64,000 nt of DNA, taken from Bacillota bacterium (GTDB lineage: Bacteria; Bacillota; Clostridia; Lachnospirales; Lachnospiraceae). Below the pieces are notes generated by a model. It saw only the letters and a program-made list of their open reading frames with translations. It was not told the origin of the DNA and did no database searches. Below are positions 1 through 8,498 of the stretch, in pieces. The stretch lies in contig JAFAFU010000051.1 of NCBI GenBank assembly GCA_023423335.1, forward strand, positions 62,001-126,000, written 5' to 3'. The position numbers were made by a program, and so were the translations under genes. Each line of letters starts with the position of its first letter. The stretch's first letter is position 1.

Positions 1-90
1 ACAAGGCAGTTTTTTACCAGCATTACAACCGATAAAGAGACCTGTATCTGCAGAGAGGATCAGGCCTATGTGATACCGGATAATCAGTAA
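1..90 (+). CDS. C-terminal end of an unidentified upstream protein (partial)
   Basis: An open frame runs in from the window edge and stops with TAA at 88-90, giving about 29 residues that end in DKETCICREDQAYVIPDNQ. Position before acr3 suggests an arsenic-operon gene, but nothing in the fragment is diagnostic. The paired cysteines (CIC) are the only notable feature. A chance open frame cannot be excluded. Confidence 0.35.
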   Translation, partial: TRQFFTSITTDKETCICREDQAYVIPDNQ

Positions 91-151
91 ATTATTTTCT
101 GCGAAAAGGCAGTAGAACAACAATAATGGAAAGGTTAAAAAGTGAAGGTAT

Positions 152-1207
152 ATGGGCAATAAAAAGTCTCAAGGAATAGGATTTTTTGAGAAATATCTTA
201 CAATATGGGTCCTCCTATGTATGGCTGCGGGAGTTTTAACCGGCAGGTTTTTACCAGGTGTTCCCGCATTTCTTGAAAACTTTGAATATGCACAGGTTTC
301 AATGCCGATTGCGATCCTGATATGGATCATGATATACCCAATGATGATGAAGGTAGATTTCCAATCAATTAAAAATGTTAGAAATAACCCGTTGGGCTTA
401 ATTATTTCCAGCGGAACCAGCTGGCTGATAAAGCCCTTTCTCATGTTCGGCCTGGCTACTTTATTCTTTCACATAGTTTTTCAGGCATTCATACCGGCTG
501 AATTAGCCAGGGATTATGTGGCGGGCGCTGTATTATTAGGGGCGGCGCCATGCACAGCGATGGTGTTCATATGGAGTAATCTTACGAAGGGAGATCCGGC
601 CCATACCCTGGTTCAGGTATCGGTGAATGATCTTATTATTCTGGTTCTGTTTGTCCCGATCGTATCATTTTTACTTGGGATTACGAATATTCAAGTTCCG
701 TGGGATACGCTGTTTTTATCAATTGTATTATTTGTTGTGATCCCTTTGGCTGCAGGTATCCTGACCCGTATGTTAATGATAAAAAGAAAAGGGGAGGATT
801 ATTTTACCCGGAAATTTGTTCCGAAGTTTGATGGCATAACTATGACCGGTTTATTACTGACACTGGTAATTATCTTTTCCTTCCAGGGAGATGCCATCCT
901 GAATAATCCCTTCCATGTATTATTGATTGCAATTCCTCTTATCTTACAAAATGTATTAACTGCTCTATTTGCGTATTTTACATGCAAAAAGTGTAAGCAG
1001 CCTCATAAAATTGCAGCACCGGCAGCCTTGATCGGGGCCTCGGATTTTTTTGAACTATCCGTAGCAGTAGCAATTACTCTGTTTGGCGCGGATTCACCGG
1101 TTGTTCTTGTCACTACGGTAGGAGTGCTTACCGAGGTTCCCACTATGCTGACCTTAGTCAAATTCATAAATAAGACGAAACATTGGTTCCCGTATAATCC
1201 AATTTAA
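152..1207 (+). CDS. acr3: ACR3-family arsenite efflux permease
   Basis: Membrane carrier that exports arsenite, and possibly antimonite, using the proton motive force. The 351-residue product is almost entirely hydrophobic, with about ten membrane segments, the usual ACR3 length. The segment GAAPCTAMVFIWS (around 130-142) holds the conserved cysteine, here Cys134, and GVLTEVPTML near the C-terminus is the second conserved ACR3 block with its glutamate. The start is ATG at 152 after a weak AAGG site. It is followed by a repeated leader sequence and arsC, so the two form an arsenate-to-arsenite-to-export pair. No arsR is visible inside the window. Confidence 0.93.
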   Translation: MGNKKSQGIGFFEKYLTIWVLLCMAAGVLTGRFLPGVPAFLENFEYAQVSMPIAILIWIMIYPMMMKVDFQSIKNVRNNPLGLIISSGTSWLIKPFLMFGLATLFFHIVFQAFIPAELARDYVAGAVLLGAAPCTAMVFIWSNLTKGDPAHTLVQVSVNDLIILVLFVPIVSFLLGITNIQVPWDTLFLSIVLFVVIPLAAGILTRMLMIKRKGEDYFTRKFVPKFDGITMTGLLLTLVIIFSFQGDAILNNPFHVLLIAIPLILQNVLTALFAYFTCKKCKQPHKIAAPAALIGASDFFELSVAVAITLFGADSPVVLVTTVGVLTEVPTMLTLVKFINKTKHWFPYNPI

Positions 1208-1210
1208 TAA

Positions 1211-1327
1211 GGAGGAGGATAGTGTGAAAATTAAAATTTTCATAAAATGAATTATTTACAATTCACTTTACAAATATTGTGCTGGTGCCGGGATTCGCGG
1301 GCATCGGCAGCATGGAGGATTATTATG
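1211..1327 (+). repeat. 5' leader repeat, copy 1, before arsC
   Basis: A leader of about 115 bases starts with GGAGGAGGATAGTGTGAAAA, includes a small TGAAAAT/ATTTTCA hairpin, and ends with a GTGCTGGTGCCGGGATTCGC block, CATCGGCAGCATGGAGG and the arsC ATG. The same right-hand block lies before the start codons at 41145 and 60962 and, diverged, at 54150. Read in one frame it gives VLVPGFAGIGSMEDYYE with a stop just inside arsC. A GTG at 1224 begins a separate eight-codon frame. Function is unknown. Confidence 0.75.
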
Positions 1328-1735
1328 AATAATACGAAACCCAAGGTAGCTTTCCTATGTGTCCATAATTCCTGCCGTTCTCAGATTGCAGAAGCTTTGG
1401 GAAAGTATTTTGGAGGCGATGTGTTTGAGAGCTATTCGGCCGGAACAGAAACGAAGCCGCAAATCAATCAGGACGCTGTCCGGTTAATAAAAAAGCGGTA
1501 TGGTATCGATATGGAGGAGACACAAAGATCGAAACTGCTTTCCGATATTCCGGTGGTTGATATCGTAGTCACTATGGGCTGTAATGTTGAGTGCCCTTAT
1601 CTTCCCTGCAGACATAGGGAGGATTGGGGACTGGAGGATCCTTCAGGAAAAAGTGATGATGAATTCCTTCAGGTAATTAATGAAATCGAAGTTAAAATAA
1701 AAGAGATGAAAGCCAGAATAAATGAATATCTGTAA
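1325..1735 (+). CDS. arsC: Thioredoxin-type arsenate reductase, LMW phosphatase fold
   Basis: Reduces arsenate to arsenite, which the Acr3 pump upstream then exports. From ATG 1325 the product has 136 residues. It shows the phosphatase loop CVHNSCR (Cys12 to Arg18), the redox cysteine cluster MGCNVECPYLPC (Cys86, Cys90, Cys95) and the Asp-Pro acid loop (WGLEDPSG, around 102-109). These fit the Bacillus/Staphylococcus class that is recycled by thioredoxin. An upstream in-frame ATG at 1247 would add 26 residues of non-conserved sequence. I prefer 1325 because GGAGG lies at the right spacing and homologues begin there. Confidence 0.9.
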   Translation: MNNTKPKVAFLCVHNSCRSQIAEALGKYFGGDVFESYSAGTETKPQINQDAVRLIKKRYGIDMEETQRSKLLSDIPVVDIVVTMGCNVECPYLPCRHREDWGLEDPSGKSDDEFLQVINEIEVKIKEMKARINEYL

Positions 1736-1850
1736 TCACAGATAATATCAGCAAGTTAAAAGTGCATGGGATGCTCATTGGTAGTATCAATACACAACAG
1801 CAATGCTTCGCACATATAATGAATTACAATATGCATTCGGAAAGATTAAT

Positions 1851-2441
1851 ATGAATAATTTTGAGGACTCTTATGGCAGAAACAGAAGAGGCAGCAATGT
1901 GATGCGGGTAAGAGATGCAAAGATAGAAGATGTCTTTAGTGACAGAAATGCAGGATATGTCACAATATCTTATGGTGTTATGGGCGAATTTAATATGGTC
2001 CATATCAATGTTGTCATCTTGTTGGTCGGTCAAAACACAGTGATCCAAAATGAAGAAGGACAGAGGCTTTTATTACGGGATTTGAAAATAGGAATGATGG
2101 TGGATGCTGAGTTCTCAAGAGTGATGACCGCTTCAAATCCGCCTCAGTCAAGGGCATACAATATAACGGTGTTGCGTGACAGCAGGAATACGAATACAAA
2201 AGTCGGCAGGATATTGAGCGTTGATTTTGACAATAACTTTTTTATAACAGGGAATGCACATGACATGAATAGTCAGATTCGTTTTAATGTCTCCTCTGAA
2301 ACAGTAATACTGGACCGAAGAGGAAAACGAATATGCCTGTGTAATTTAAGACCGGGACAGACGGTAAGGGTAGAACATGCTCCCTTCATGACGTTCAGTA
2401 TTCCTCCGCAGACTCCGGCTTATCTTGTGCAAATTTTATAA
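1851..2441 (+). CDS. Uncharacterised protein with two tandem beta-rich repeats
   Basis: I do not recognise the family. The product, about 196 residues, consists of two similar modules. Module one has ILLVGQNTVIQNEEGQRLLL, a DLKIGMMVDAEFSRVMT stretch and NPPQSRAYNI. Module two has FNVSSETVILDRRGKRICLC, NLRPGQTVRVEHAPFMT and IPPQTPAYLV. Each therefore reads as strand-rich, then an L-x-x-G-x-x-V turn, then a PPQ(S/T)xAY ending. There is no signal peptide or membrane segment, so it is probably cytoplasmic. An ATG at 1803 is in frame but has no ribosome-binding site; 1851 has GGAAAG before it. A strong terminator follows. Confidence 0.6.
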   Translation: MNNFEDSYGRNRRGSNVMRVRDAKIEDVFSDRNAGYVTISYGVMGEFNMVHINVVILLVGQNTVIQNEEGQRLLLRDLKIGMMVDAEFSRVMTASNPPQSRAYNITVLRDSRNTNTKVGRILSVDFDNNFFITGNAHDMNSQIRFNVSSETVILDRRGKRICLCNLRPGQTVRVEHAPFMTFSIPPQTPAYLVQIL

Positions 2442-2477
2442 AAAAATAACTTAAGAGGTACATTAACCTGTAATAAT

Positions 2478-2512
2478 AAAAACTCCGAAAATGCCAGCTT
2501 TCGGAGTTTTTA
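2478..2512 (+). terminator. Intrinsic terminator after the two-repeat protein
   Basis: AAAAACTCCGAAA pairs with TTTCGGAGTTTTT around an eight-base loop and ends in a T-rich tail. The near-symmetric A and T runs would let it act in both directions. Confidence 0.85.
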
Positions 2513-2610
2513 TTTGATCCCTCCGGTTAATTTAATACAATAAAACGCATATTTAATATCAGAGTGCAGATGATAAATATAGGTTCATTTCACTCATTAA
2601 GGAGGATTAT

Positions 2611-3033
2611 ATGTCAGTACAAGCTTATATTAATTTTAACGGAAACTGCAGAGAAGCAGTAGAATTTTATGCCAGGGTATTTCAGACCGATGAGCCTCAG
2701 TTCATGCTATATGGAGATATTCATGAGGCGGCGGACTTTGAACAGGATGAAGCGGCCAAGAAATTAGTTATGCATACAAATCTGGTCATCAGCGGCAGTA
2801 AGGTTATGTTTTCCGATGTTCCTCCGGGAGTGCCCTTTACACTGGGGAATAATATAAGCCTTACGATTGTAAGCAAAGAGGAAAGCGAGATACGCTCAGC
2901 CTATGAAAAGCTCAAAGAAAACGGTACGGTTATAATGGAGCTGCAGGAGACCTTCTGGAGCAAATGCTATGCCAATGTAGCAGATAAGTACGGGATCAAT
3001 TGGCAGCTGAGCCTGGAAGAAGAACAGAGCTGA
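2611..3033 (+). CDS. VOC-superfamily protein, PhnB/YjdN-like
   Basis: A 140-residue protein of the PhnB-like branch of the vicinal oxygen chelate (glyoxalase/bleomycin-resistance) superfamily. The opening AYINFNGNCREAVEFYARVF, the central VISGSKVMFSDVP and the closing WSKCYANVADKYGINWQLS are the characteristic beta-alpha-beta modules of this family. Members have varied or unknown substrates, so no reaction is assigned. Start at 2611 follows a clean GGAGG site. It stands alone between a terminator and the LysR gene. Confidence 0.8.
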   Translation: MSVQAYINFNGNCREAVEFYARVFQTDEPQFMLYGDIHEAADFEQDEAAKKLVMHTNLVISGSKVMFSDVPPGVPFTLGNNISLTIVSKEESEIRSAYEKLKENGTVIMELQETFWSKCYANVADKYGINWQLSLEEEQS

Positions 3034-3195
3034 GCATCAGAGCATTAGGAAATGGGTATTCATAATTTGTCGAAATGCATAGGAAGCTATTGCCTTTTAC
3101 CCGGGAAAGAGATACAGTATAGCTAATCAAATAAATTGTAAATTGATTTGCTATGGTATAAGATGATCGGCAGGTAAAAGGAGAGATATCGTTGT

Positions 3196-4113
3196 ATGAC
3201 GTTACAGCAATTAAGATATGTGGTAGCCATTGCGGAAAAAGGAACAATAAGTGATGCGGCAAAGGAGTTATTCGTTTCCCAGCCCAGTCTTACCAATGCC
3301 ATCAAAGAGCTTGAGAACGAAATGAAGATTACCATATTCAACAGAACAAACAAGGGAATTGTGGTATCGAATGCAGGGGATGAATTTCTTGCCTATGCCA
3401 GGCAGGTCCTGGAGCAGGCGCATCTTTTGGAAGAGAAGTTTTTAAACGTAAAGAAACAGAGTCCCAGGTTTTCTGTTTCCGCCCAGCATTATTCCTTTGC
3501 GGTAAATGCATTTGTGGATGTGATTCGTGAATTCAGCGGAAACCAATATGATTTTACGATCAGGGAAACGCAGACCTATGAAATCATTGAAGATGTAAGC
3601 AGACTGAAAAGTGAAATCGGAATTTTATACACCTCCTCCAAAAATGAGGAAGTCATTATGAAGCTCATCAAGCAGAAGGGGTTGGAATTTGAAGAGCTCT
3701 TTGTGGCAAAGCCCCATGTATTCATAAGCTCAAAGCATCCCCTGGCAGGAAGAGGGGTAATTACCTTGGAGGAGCTGGATGAATATCCGTATCTTTCGTT
3801 TGAACAGGGAGATTATAATTCCTTCTATTTTTCGGAAGAAATTCTCAGTACGGTTGACCGTAACAAGAATATTAAGGTCAGGGACAGAGCGACTCTTTTT
3901 AATCTTGCGGTGGGCTTGAACGGATATACGGTAAGTACGGGAGTAATCAGCAAAGAGCTCAATGGAGAGAACATCATTGCCAAACCGCTTATGGTTCAGG
4001 AATATATGCGGGTGGGAGCAATTAAGCAAAAAAATATGCCCCTCAGCAGGTATGGAAGGGCATATATGGATGCATTACAGAAGCATGTATCGGAATATGC
4101 GGTATCAGAATGA
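3196..4113 (+). CDS. LysR-family transcriptional regulator
   Basis: A 305-residue LysR-type regulator with an N-terminal winged helix (MTLQQLRYVVAIAEKG through DAAKELFVSQPSLTNAIKEL, residues 1-60) and a C-terminal periplasmic-binding-protein-like effector domain (about 90-295). The effector is not evident. A strong terminator separates it from metE downstream, and the genes run in the same direction, so it may or may not control metE. An imperfect dyad (AGCTAATCAAA and ATTGATTTGCT, 3121-3151) lies upstream of its start and could be an autoregulatory site. Start ATG at 3196, with AGGAGAG somewhat far upstream. Confidence 0.88.
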   Translation: MTLQQLRYVVAIAEKGTISDAAKELFVSQPSLTNAIKELENEMKITIFNRTNKGIVVSNAGDEFLAYARQVLEQAHLLEEKFLNVKKQSPRFSVSAQHYSFAVNAFVDVIREFSGNQYDFTIRETQTYEIIEDVSRLKSEIGILYTSSKNEEVIMKLIKQKGLEFEELFVAKPHVFISSKHPLAGRGVITLEELDEYPYLSFEQGDYNSFYFSEEILSTVDRNKNIKVRDRATLFNLAVGLNGYTVSTGVISKELNGENIIAKPLMVQEYMRVGAIKQKNMPLSRYGRAYMDALQKHVSEYAVSE

Positions 4114-4155
4114 GTCGGGAACTATGGATATACGGATATCATATTTTATCACGGA

Positions 4156-4201
4156 TGCGAGTTTGATATAGTCTAAAGCTATATCAAACTCGCATTTTTT
4201 T
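4156..4201 (+). terminator. Strong terminator between lysR and metE
   Basis: A 16-bp perfect stem (TGCGAGTTTGATATAG and its complement) with a seven-base loop is followed by seven T residues. It ends the LysR transcript and isolates metE. Confidence 0.93.
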
Positions 4202-4278
4202 GTATTTTTCAAGGCTTCGCAATTCATTTATACTTCTGTTATGAAACGGTCAGGAATGATAACTGTAAGGAGGCAATA

Positions 4279-6549
4279 ATGAAAAGTGCGGTGATTGGCT
4301 TCCCCAGAGTGGGAAGGCTGAGAGAATTAAAATTTGCATCAGAGAAGTATTTTCGCAGAGAGATAACAAAACAAGAACTGGATGAAACTGCAAAAGCATT
4401 AAGGAGAGAGCACTGGCAGCTGCAAAGAAGCGCCGGAATTGATTATATATCCTCCAATGATTTTTCCTTTTATGACGGTATGCTGGATACTGCGGTTTTG
4501 CTGAATGCGATACCGGAAGAGTATCAAAAGCTGGGGCTTGAGGAACAGGACACATATTTTGCCATGGCAAGAGGATATCAGGGGGAACAGGGGGATGTGA
4601 AGGCCTTCGCAATGAAAAAATGGTTTAATACCAATTATCATTACCTGGTGCCGGAGCTGGAGGATGACTCACAAATTCAGCTTTCCGGCAGTAAGCCCTT
4701 TGATGAATATGCAGAGGCTAAGGCGTTAGGGATTGAGACGAAACCGGTTATAATAGGAGCCTTTACATTTTTAAAGCTTGCAAAATATAAGGGCAAAAAA
4801 AATGCTGTTGATTTTTCGAAGCAGACCGTCCGGGCATATACGGATATCCTTGATAAATTAAAGGAGCAGGGGGCAGAGTGGGTCCAGTTTGATGAGCCTT
4901 TCCTGGTAACGGATCTGTCGGAAGAGGATATCAAGCTGTTTGTGACATTGTATGAAGCAATTCTTGAAAAGAAGGGCAATACGAAGGTACTGCTCCAGAC
5001 CTATTTTGGGGATGTCAGGGATTGCTACAGGGATATCATGGCGTTACAATTTGACGGGGTCGGCCTGGATTTCCTGGAAGGAAAGAAGACAATGGAGCTG
5101 GTGAAAGCAAATGGCTTCCCTGGGGACAAGCTTCTGTTTGCCGGTGTCGTTAGCGGGAAGAACATCTGGAAATGTGACTATAACAAAAGCCTTGCTTTAC
5201 TATCAGAAATCAGGAAGCAGGCAGAGCAGGTGGTGATCTCTACTTCCTGTTCCCTGCTCCATGTTCCGTACACCCTTGAAGGTGAGACAAAGCTTGAGGA
5301 TGAGGTGAAGAAGTGTTTTGCCTTTGCGAAGGAAAAACTGGCAGAGCTCCGGGAGCTTTCCGTAATTGCAGCGGGCGGTGATTATGAGGCTTTTGATGAA
5401 TATAAGAATAACCGGGAGGTTTTTAAAGCGGAAAGGCTATATGAGAATAAGGAAGTCCGGGCAGCTGTAGCAGCGCTTTCAGAGGAGGATTTCCGAAGAA
5501 AGACGGGCCGGAGAGAACGGGAACAGCTTCAGAAGGAAGCCTTTGGGCTTCCGCTGCTTCCTACGACCACGATCGGCTCGTTTCCGCAGACTCAGGAAGT
5601 GAAGAAGAACAGAAGCAGCTATCGGAAGGGTGAGATAAACAGGGAAGCCTATGACAGACAGGTATTTTCCTTTATAGAAGAGTGTATCAGGATGCAGGAG
5701 GAATTAGGCCTGGATGTATTGGTACACGGAGAATATGAACGGAATGATATGGTGGAGTTCTTTGGTGAGAATCTTGCCGGTTATGTATTTACAGAGAGAG
5801 CCTGGGTACAGTCCTACGGAACCAGATGTGTGAAGCCGCCGATTGTCTTCGGTGATGTTAAGCGCATCGGTCCGATTACGGTTAAGTATTCAGAATATGC
5901 TCAAAGCCTTACCGGGAAGCCGGTAAAGGGAATGCTTACCGGGCCTGTTACGATACTGAACTGGTCCTTTCCAAGAGAAGATATAAGCCTCCGGGAGATG
6001 GCATATCAGATAGGAATTGCCATTCGTGATGAAGTAGGTGATTTGGAAAAAGCGGGAATCAGAATTATTCAGATTGATGAGGCCGCTCTTAAGGAGAAGC
6101 TTCCGATCAGAAAGAATGAATGGTACAGCGAATATCTGGACTGGGCTATCCCTGCCTTTCGCCTTTGTCACAGCCGGGTTAAACCGGAGACACAGATTCA
6201 TACGCATATGTGTTACAGTGAGTTTGAAGAGATTGTGAAGGATATTGATGCTATGGATGCAGATGTTATTTCTTTTGAAGCGTCACGGTCCAGGCTTACT
6301 ATTATTGATGCTTTAAAGGCTAATAATTTTGAAACAGAGGTCGGACCCGGAGTATATGATATTCATTCCCCGAGAGTTCCGGCAGTTGAAGAAATCGTTC
6401 TGGCATTGCAGAGAATGCTGAAAAAGCTTGATCAAAACAAGCTATGGGTCAATCCGGATTGCGGCTTAAAGACAAGGGGAGTGCCTGAGACGACAGCCAG
6501 TCTTAGAAATCTGGTGAAAGCGGCGGAAATGGTAAGAAGTCAGTTATAG
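4279..6549 (+). CDS. metE: Cobalamin-independent methionine synthase
   Basis: Transfers the methyl group of 5-methyltetrahydropteroyltri-glutamate to homocysteine, the last step of methionine synthesis, without B12. The 756-residue product has the full two-barrel length. The zinc and homocysteine ligands are all present: His643 and Cys645 in QIHTHMCYSEF, Glu667 in FEASRS and Cys728 in NPDCGLKTRG. TTTIGSFPQT marks the start of the catalytic C-terminal barrel. Start at 4279 follows AAGGAGG. The 78-base space after the upstream terminator is too short for an S-box or T-box, so known Firmicute methionine riboswitches are absent here. Confidence 0.97.
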   Translation: MKSAVIGFPRVGRLRELKFASEKYFRREITKQELDETAKALRREHWQLQRSAGIDYISSNDFSFYDGMLDTAVLLNAIPEEYQKLGLEEQDTYFAMARGYQGEQGDVKAFAMKKWFNTNYHYLVPELEDDSQIQLSGSKPFDEYAEAKALGIETKPVIIGAFTFLKLAKYKGKKNAVDFSKQTVRAYTDILDKLKEQGAEWVQFDEPFLVTDLSEEDIKLFVTLYEAILEKKGNTKVLLQTYFGDVRDCYRDIMALQFDGVGLDFLEGKKTMELVKANGFPGDKLLFAGVVSGKNIWKCDYNKSLALLSEIRKQAEQVVISTSCSLLHVPYTLEGETKLEDEVKKCFAFAKEKLAELRELSVIAAGGDYEAFDEYKNNREVFKAERLYENKEVRAAVAALSEEDFRRKTGRREREQLQKEAFGLPLLPTTTIGSFPQTQEVKKNRSSYRKGEINREAYDRQVFSFIEECIRMQEELGLDVLVHGEYERNDMVEFFGENLAGYVFTERAWVQSYGTRCVKPPIVFGDVKRIGPITVKYSEYAQSLTGKPVKGMLTGPVTILNWSFPREDISLREMAYQIGIAIRDEVGDLEKAGIRIIQIDEAALKEKLPIRKNEWYSEYLDWAIPAFRLCHSRVKPETQIHTHMCYSEFEEIVKDIDAMDADVISFEASRSRLTIIDALKANNFETEVGPGVYDIHSPRVPAVEEIVLALQRMLKKLDQNKLWVNPDCGLKTRGVPETTASLRNLVKAAEMVRSQL

Positions 6550-6963
6550 GGTACCATTTTTCTTAAGCCTTGAATTGATAAACTTAAGATCCCTTTTGAT
6601 ATGATGAAGTCTTAAGAAGTAAACAGCGATAAATACCGGGAGGCATTGTATTGGCATGGCCCACCAGGTTTTTATAGTATACCATTTAAATATCCAGCCG
6701 AAGATCAGATATTGCGCAATAAAAATTCCAAACTCTATTAAAAGTTCTGTCAGATAGTTGGAGAACCCTTTTTCCTCAAGGAACGAGTATATACTAAACA
6801 GTACAATTCCATACAGCATGAGAGAACCTGTTATATGGAATTCTTTCCACCAGGAAGGGTCAAAGAAAAGCGACTCTGCAAAATCAGTCCAGAATAATGT
6901 AATACCGACAAGGCAGAAGCTGTATATTAAAATACTTGATATTTTCGTTATGAATTTTTCCAT
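6544..6963 (-). CDS. DUF3021-like membrane protein, partner of the LytTR regulator
   Basis: A 139-residue integral membrane protein with four predicted hydrophobic segments and a basic C-terminus (HHIKRDLKFINSRLKK). Size, topology, tail and position next to a stand-alone LytTR gene match DUF3021 proteins, which in Firmicutes pair with LytTR regulators. Presumably it is a membrane sensor or inhibitor of that regulator. It lies 15 bases after the LytTR gene on the same strand. Its last six bases overlap the end of convergent metE. Confidence 0.7.
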   Translation of the reverse strand: MEKFITKISSILIYSFCLVGITLFWTDFAESLFFDPSWWKEFHITGSLMLYGIVLFSIYSFLEEKGFSNYLTELLIEFGIFIAQYLIFGWIFKWYTIKTWWAMPIQCLPVFIAVYFLRLHHIKRDLKFINSRLKKNGTL

Positions 6964-6978
6964 TCTATGATTCTCCTG

Positions 6979-7407
6979 TCAGAGTGCTTTCTTTATATTT
7001 GAAATATAAGTACGGGATACATTTATTTTATCACCATTGATAAGCTCTGCCTCTAAGCGGCTGTTATAAATATTTTTGATTGCTTTTAACATATTGATAT
7101 TTAGCAGACAGGCTTTGTTTACTTTAGTAAAGCCATATTCCGCGAGCTCGGCTTCCAGCTGATAGAATTTTTTGCTTGACCGGAAAATATCCTGCTCCGT
7201 ATATACAAATACCTTACGATCCACTGTTTCAATGTAATAAATATTTGATATATTTATTTTGTAAGTGTGTTCATCGCTGTATACCAGGATGGCCTGATTG
7301 AACTCTTTAATACGTTCAATCAGGCGTTTTACATTGCTATCCGACTCAGGGTATATAATGATTACTTCAAGTTCGTGATTTTTCTCTTGCTTTAGGGTAA
7401 GTTTCAT
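6979..7407 (-). CDS. Stand-alone LytTR-domain DNA-binding regulator
   Basis: The C-terminal two thirds form a LytTR DNA-binding domain: YIETVDRKVFVYTEQD, FYQLEAELAEYGFTKVNKACLLNI and LEAELINGDKINVSRTYIS. There is no receiver domain; the first 40 residues are a short alpha/beta lead-in. Such regulators usually work with a DUF3021 membrane protein, and one follows directly. The ATG at 7407 has GGAGA at good spacing; a GTG immediately before it is also possible. The start lies about 40 bases inside the end of the CPBP gene, so the two are probably translationally coupled. Confidence 0.85.
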   Translation of the reverse strand: MKLTLKQEKNHELEVIIIYPESDSNVKRLIERIKEFNQAILVYSDEHTYKINISNIYYIETVDRKVFVYTEQDIFRSSKKFYQLEAELAEYGFTKVNKACLLNINMLKAIKNIYNSRLEAELINGDKINVSRTYISNIKKAL

Positions 7408-8278
7408 CACTGATCTCCATCTTTGCGTTATCTAAGACTTGAATTGAACGGACAGCCCAGATAAATCCGGGTATTATAGCCAGCAGGGTAAGAGTGCCTT
7501 CGAATACAGAAAAGCCTGTAAGCGCACTGTCCGGCACAGAATCCATATATATCACCGGAACAAACAGCTCATATATATTTCCTATAAAATCTATCATACC
7601 ATGTATGATAGCGCATAGCCATAATGAATTAGACTGAAACATAAGGGCTGAAAAAAACATTCCGTACATCCCTGCAAAAATTATCTGGATCAATGTATAA
7701 ATCAGGTTGGCGGCATGAAAGCCATTTGTGAGATTAATCAGATGTACCAGGCCAAATAAAAGGGAGGATATGACGGCAGCCTTCATCATCGGCCTTTTAT
7801 CTTCCGAATAGTGCTTAAGCCAGAGTCCAAGCAGAAAACCTCTGCAAAACAATTCTTCCGAAAAACCGACGGCAGCATAAACCAATATCGCTGATAGCAG
7901 TGCGAAAGGACCTGAAAATTTCAAATTGCTATAATCAAGATAGCCGTAATCTATGAGAGTCAGTACATATTTTACACATAGAAAGATGTCGGCCGCAAAG
8001 CAAATTGTTATAGCCAGTAAAGCGTACCTGCTTATTTTGATATTTATGATTTTTATGCATTCCTGCAGAGAATCTATCTTCAGAAAATTATATAAAAGAA
8101 GCAGGACGGCGCATACAAACAGATATAAAATTGCATTTGCCGACAAGCTTGCCCCAATATTTTGTCCGGCAGTTTCACCGATAATTAATGAGCTAATGGT
8201 GCTGCCGCCAATTAAAGCTGCTCCCCATACTAAAATTGTAATAAACGTTTGAATTAATACATATGCTTTGATTTTCAT
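7367..8278 (-). CDS. CPBP-family intramembrane metalloprotease
   Basis: A 303-residue multi-spanning protein of the CPBP (CAAX protease and bacteriocin-processing, Abi) family. The three catalytic motifs are present: EELFCRGFLLGL with the Glu-Glu pair and Arg, FGLVHLIN with a histidine, and HGMIDFIGN with the second histidine. Family roles include prenyl-protein processing, bacteriocin maturation or immunity, and regulated proteolysis. It heads a three-gene unit with LytTR and the DUF3021-like protein, so it may be regulated by or part of that signalling set. Start at 8278 follows GGAGGTG, which can pair with an upstream element. Confidence 0.85.
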   Translation of the reverse strand: MKIKAYVLIQTFITILVWGAALIGGSTISSLIIGETAGQNIGASLSANAILYLFVCAVLLLLYNFLKIDSLQECIKIINIKISRYALLAITICFAADIFLCVKYVLTLIDYGYLDYSNLKFSGPFALLSAILVYAAVGFSEELFCRGFLLGLWLKHYSEDKRPMMKAAVISSLLFGLVHLINLTNGFHAANLIYTLIQIIFAGMYGMFFSALMFQSNSLWLCAIIHGMIDFIGNIYELFVPVIYMDSVPDSALTGFSVFEGTLTLLAIIPGFIWAVRSIQVLDNAKMEISDETYPKAREKSRT

Positions 8279-8284
8279 TTTCTT

Positions 8285-8346
8285 ACACCTCCAAAATCGA
8301 TGATTTCACAATATAAGTAATAAAAGAGAATTACAATAGGAGGTGT
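8285..8346 (-). promoter_or_regulatory. Inverted repeat that can mask the CPBP ribosome-binding site
   Basis: On the minus strand ACACCTCC (8339-8346) lies 46 bases upstream of its exact complement GGAGGTGT (8285-8292), and the latter is the Shine-Dalgarno site of the CPBP gene. If both lie in the transcript the ribosome-binding site could be sequestered. Eight base pairs over a long loop is modest evidence. Confidence 0.35.
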
Positions 8347-8498
8347 CATAAGTTACAAATCCGGTGTATTTTGTTACATACAGTTAAAACAGCGGTATGC
8401 TTACCTTCTTACTGTCGTCCTGTGGCAACCCGTAATAAATAAAGCTTCATAAACATATGATTTATAGATCAATGTCCGGATACAAGGTTGGGTGTTAA

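Noticed and set aside
3121..3151. Dyad AGCTAATCAAA/ATTGATTTGCT before the LysR gene as an operator
   Set aside because: The halves match only in part and the T-N11-A rule fits many AT-rich stretches; mentioned under the gene but not listed as a site.
4202..4278. Possible S-box or T-box riboswitch before metE
   Set aside because: Only 77 bases lie between the upstream terminator and metE, and none of the conserved helices or a specifier-type hairpin with terminator is present.
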